Of a stretch of 64,000 nt of DNA, positions 61,780 through 64,000 are shown piece by piece; positions within the stretch are counted from its first letter, which is position 1; the number at the start of each line of letters is the position of its first letter. The position numbers and the translations under genes are program-made. Source of the DNA: Streptomyces sp. NRRL F-5122 (GTDB lineage: Bacteria > Actinomycetota > Actinomycetes > Streptomycetales > Streptomycetaceae); NCBI RefSeq assembly GCF_001507435.1, contig NZ_LMWH01000001.1, positions 418,016 through 482,015 of the forward strand. Reading direction: 5' to 3'. The notes beneath the pieces are model-generated. The model saw only the letters and a list, made by a program, of their open reading frames with translations, searched no databases and was not told the DNA's origin.

Positions 61780-63768
61780 TCAGCTCTCGTCGTCCTCGTG
61801 GTCGCCGTCCCGCTCACCCGGAACAGGCTCGTCCGACGAGGACCGCACGCCCTCGTCGTCGACCGCGTCGTCGGGGGCGTCGTCGTCGAGGGCGTCGACG
61901 AACTCCACTCCGTCCAGCTCGGCGAGTCGGTCGGAGGCGTCCGTGCTGCCGTCCTTGTCGGCCTCGACGGCCTTGGCGAACCACTCGCGCGCCTCACGCT
62001 CCCGTCCTGCGGCCAGGAGCGCGTCGGCGTACGCGTACCGCAGCCGCGCGGTCCACGGCTGCACGGAGTTGGAGGCCAGCTCCGGGCTCTGCAGCGTGAC
62101 GATGGCGGCGTCCAGCTGGCCCATGTCGCGGCGCGCACCGGCCGCGACCAGCCGCATCTCGACCTGACCCGCCTTGTCGAGCTTGTGCACCTCGGGCGCA
62201 CCCGCCATGTCGAGCGCCTTCTCGGGCCGGCCGAGGCCGCGCTCGCAGTCGGCCATCACGGGCCACAGCTCGATGTCCCCGGTCATGCGCCGGGCGGCCC
62301 GGAACTCGGCCAGGGCCTCGCCGTACTTCTGGTTGGCGTACGCCGCGAAGCCTGCCGCCTCACGCACGGCCGCGACACGGGACGCCAGGCGCAACGCCAC
62401 CTTGGAGTACCCGTACGCGCCTTCGGGGTCCTCGTCGATGAGCCGCGCGATCATCACCAGGTTCTTGGCGACGTCCTCCGCGAGCGTCTTGGGAAGGCTC
62501 TGCAGCTCCTGCCGAACGTCCCTGTCGAGCTCCTCGCCGGAGACGTCCTCGGGAATCGGCAGCCGCTTGATCGGCTCGCGGTCACGGTCCCGCTCGTCAC
62601 GGAAGCGGCCGCCACCGCTCCGGTCGTCACGCCCGCGGAAGCCGCCGGGGCGACCGCCGCGCTCGTCGCGACGGGGACCGCGCGCACCGCGCTCGTCGCG
62701 TCCTCGGAAGCCGCCGCGGTCACCGCGGCTGTCGTCACGGCGCCCGTAGCCGCCCCGGTCGTCGTCGCGCCGGTAGGCGGGCCGGTCGCCGTAGCCACCG
62801 CGGTCGTCACGACGGTCACCCCGGCCGTCCTCACGACGGCCGTGGCCACCACGGTCGTCGCGACGGTCGTCACGTCCGCGGAAGCCACCACGGTCGTCGC
62901 CCCGGCGATCGTCGCGGCGGTCGTCACGGCGACCGTAGCCGCCCCGGTCGTCGTCGCGGCGGTCGTCGCGGCGACCGTAGCCGCCCCGCTGATCGTCACG
63001 GCGGAAGGCGCGGTCGCGGTCGTCACGGCGGTCACCGCGACTGTCGTCACGACGGCCGTAGCCACCCCGGTCGTCGTCGCGGCGGCCATGACCACCCCGG
63101 TCGTCGCGACGGTCGTCACGCCCGCGGAAGCCACCACGGTCATCACCACGGCTGTCGTCACGGCGACCGTAGCCACCGCGGTCGTCGCGACGGTCGTCAC
63201 GTCCGCGGAAGCCACCACGATCGTCACCACGCCGGTCGTCACGCCGGTCGTCACGACGGCCGTACCCACCACGATCGTCGTCGCGGCGGGGGGCCGGACG
63301 ATCGTCGCGGCGGGGGGCCGGACGGTCACCGTCGCGGCGGAAGCCCCGGTCCCGATCGTCACGGCGCGGGGCACCGGGCCGGTCGTCACGCCGGAAGGGC
63401 GGACGTCCACCGCGGTCGCCGTAGCCACCGCGGTCATCCCGGCGGATCCCGCCACGATCGCCGCGATCGCCGTCCCGACGGTCATCCCTGCGGTCGTCGC
63501 GACGGTCGTCACGTCCGCGGAAGCCACCACGGTCGTCGCCCCGGCTGTCGTCACGCCGGCCGTACCCACCGCGGTCGTCGTCGCGCCGGTAGGCGGGCCG
63601 GTCGCCGTATCCACCGCGGTCGTCACGACGGTCACCCCGGCCGTCCTCACGACGGCCGTGGCCACCACGGTCGTCGCGACGTACCCCTCCGCGATAACCG
63701 CCTCGGTCACCACTGTCCCGGCGGCGCTGGTCGCGCTCAGGACGCTCGTCGGGAGAGTTGGTGGACAT
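61780..63768 (-). CDS. Arg/Asp/Gly repeat protein with helical-repeat C-terminal domain
   Basis: A 662-residue protein. ATG at 63768 follows AGGAG. Residues about 7-396 are an RDD/RGG low-complexity region with some 20 RGG tripeptides (units like RDDRGGYGRRDDSRGD, RGGFRGRDDRRDD). It is balanced between Arg and Asp, with Tyr/Phe/His spaced regularly; it contains no hydrophobic core. A 42-residue stretch (37-78) recurs identically at 309-350. Residues 400-615 are alpha-helical and TPR-like (KVALRLASRVAAVREAAGFAAYANQKYGEALAEFRAARR). The C-terminus (616-662) is acidic. RGG regions commonly bind RNA and condense; that activity is inferred. It lies next to an rRNA operon. Confidence 0.85.
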   Translation of the reverse strand: MSTNSPDERPERDQRRRDSGDRGGYRGGVRRDDRGGHGRREDGRGDRRDDRGGYGDRPAYRRDDDRGGYGRRDDSRGDDRGGFRGRDDRRDDRRDDRRDGDRGDRGGIRRDDRGGYGDRGGRPPFRRDDRPGAPRRDDRDRGFRRDGDRPAPRRDDRPAPRRDDDRGGYGRRDDRRDDRRGDDRGGFRGRDDRRDDRGGYGRRDDSRGDDRGGFRGRDDRRDDRGGHGRRDDDRGGYGRRDDSRGDRRDDRDRAFRRDDQRGGYGRRDDRRDDDRGGYGRRDDRRDDRRGDDRGGFRGRDDRRDDRGGHGRREDGRGDRRDDRGGYGDRPAYRRDDDRGGYGRRDDSRGDRGGFRGRDERGARGPRRDERGGRPGGFRGRDDRSGGGRFRDERDRDREPIKRLPIPEDVSGEELDRDVRQELQSLPKTLAEDVAKNLVMIARLIDEDPEGAYGYSKVALRLASRVAAVREAAGFAAYANQKYGEALAEFRAARRMTGDIELWPVMADCERGLGRPEKALDMAGAPEVHKLDKAGQVEMRLVAAGARRDMGQLDAAIVTLQSPELASNSVQPWTARLRYAYADALLAAGREREAREWFAKAVEADKDGSTDASDRLAELDGVEFVDALDDDAPDDAVDDEGVRSSSDEPVPGERDGDHEDDES
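62719..62844 (-). repeat. 126-bp intragenic repeat, copy 2
   Basis: Encodes residues 309-350 of the RDD protein, identical in protein sequence to residues 37-78 (63535-63660). The two DNA copies lie 816 bp apart and share long identical stretches. Confidence 0.7.
63535..63660 (-). repeat. 126-bp intragenic repeat, copy 1
   Basis: Encodes residues 37-78 of the RDD protein. The copy at 62719-62844 codes for the same 42 residues. Shorter GGTCGTCACGACGG-type units fill the region between them. Confidence 0.7.
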
Positions 63769-63831
63769 GGTGACTCCTGTCTTCGGTACCGCAAGTCATT
63801 CTCGCGCAGCCGAGTACCCGGCGCGCTCCGG

Positions 63832-63882
63832 AAAAACAAAAAGGACCTCTGGCCCCAGCAAGTCGCTGGGACCAGAGGTCCT
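63832..63882 (-). terminator. Terminator of the rRNA operon
   Basis: Minus strand: the stem GGACCTCTGGTCCCAGC pairs with GCTGGGGCCAGAGGTCC (one G-U wobble) and is followed by TTTTTGTTTTT. A strong factor-independent terminator just past the 5S gene. Confidence 0.92.
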
Positions 63883-63890
63883 CCAAAGAT

Positions 63891-64000
63891 TGTTCGGCGG
63901 CGTCCTACTCTCCCACAGGGTCCCCCCTGCAGTACCATCGGCGCTGAAAGGCTTAGCTTCCGGGTTCGGAATGTAACCGGGCGTTTCCCTCACGCTATGA
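63891..64000 (-). rRNA. 5S ribosomal RNA (3' part, cut by window end)
   Basis: The complement of this stretch reads as Streptomyces 5S rRNA: TCATAGCGTGAGGGAAACGC, CCCGGTTACATTCCGAACCC, GGAAGCTAAGCCTTTCAG, then the 3' end CGCCGCCGAACA at 63891. About 10 bases of the 5' end are missing because the window stops at 64000. 23S and 16S genes should lie beyond. Confidence 0.96.

Noticed and set aside
62454..63938. Long minus-strand open frame rich in Thr/Val/Ala across the RDD repeats
   Set aside because: It is the alternate frame of the repetitive gene and has no ribosome site or domain. Its repeats follow from the GGTCGTCACGACGG DNA unit.

Overview
The window is high-GC (about 70%) actinobacterial chromosome and looks like core Streptomyces DNA. 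Codon third positions are strongly G/C, GTG and TTG starts are common, and the gene content is typical of the genus: two streptogrisin-type secreted proteases, a SepF-like division protein, the DnaE2 cassette, and an Rpf/LysM wall hydrolase. The order tlyA-nadK-recN ... pyrG-Nudix ... ald ... parA-scpA-scpB-rluB ... cmk-der matches the conserved actinobacterial block also known from Mycobacterium tuberculosis. Nothing looks like a phage, insertion sequence, integrative element, CRISPR array or biosynthetic gene cluster.

Positions 1-28 kb are mixed housekeeping and accessory genes: a cut BPL_N amidotransferase-like gene, a secreted lipase, a MarR regulator divergent from a cupin across a dense palindromic operator, a translationally coupled dnaE2 / ImuB-like Y-polymerase pair with LexA-type boxes, two streptogrisin proteases flanking a slipin, a DUF1684 protein, a DUF5685-like protein with an extraordinary cysteine tail, a SepF paralogue (SflA), an acyl-CoA dehydrogenase, a DHA2 drug exporter, a PIG-V-like membrane glycosyltransferase, a PAP2 phosphatase, an I78 inhibitor, a WYL regulator, a glycosyltransferase coupled to an unknown protein, an Rpf/LysM protein and two actinomycete hypotheticals.

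Positions 26.5-44.2 kb are almost entirely minus strand and hold the conserved genome-maintenance block. In transcription order these are pyrG, a Nudix ADP-sugar hydrolase, a STAND/TPR protein, ald, then parA - ribbon-helix-helix protein - scpA - scpB - rluB (tightly overlapping), an NrtR-like Nudix regulator coupled to an ADP-ribosylglycohydrolase, and aroH - tyrA - cmk - plsC - der. Chromosome segregation, condensin loading, rRNA modification and ribosome assembly, nucleotide synthesis and aromatic amino-acid synthesis are thus linked.

Positions 44.6-56 kb carry a GH15 enzyme, an FAD oxidase, a PucR regulator, a GT4 glycosyltransferase, a short MraY/WecA-like membrane protein, and then recN, nadK and tlyA. 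Positions 56-59 kb are an iron-box-controlled FecCD/FecE siderophore importer without a binding protein. A NagD-type HAD phosphatase and a DUF1015 protein follow. The last gene encodes a polyampholytic Arg/Asp/Gly repeat protein with a helical-repeat domain. The window ends inside a 5S rRNA gene on the minus strand, the 3' end of an rRNA operon.

Standout observations are the low-complexity RDD/RGG protein beside the rRNA operon, the Cys-rich tail protein, the RHH protein embedded between ParA and ScpA, the NrtR/ADP-ribosylglycohydrolase pair, the STAND protein whose Walker A lysine is arginine, and a recurrent leaderless promoter layout (TANNNT followed 6-8 nt later by the start codon) at about nine genes. 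No single multi-gene defence-like or otherwise unprecedented system was identified.
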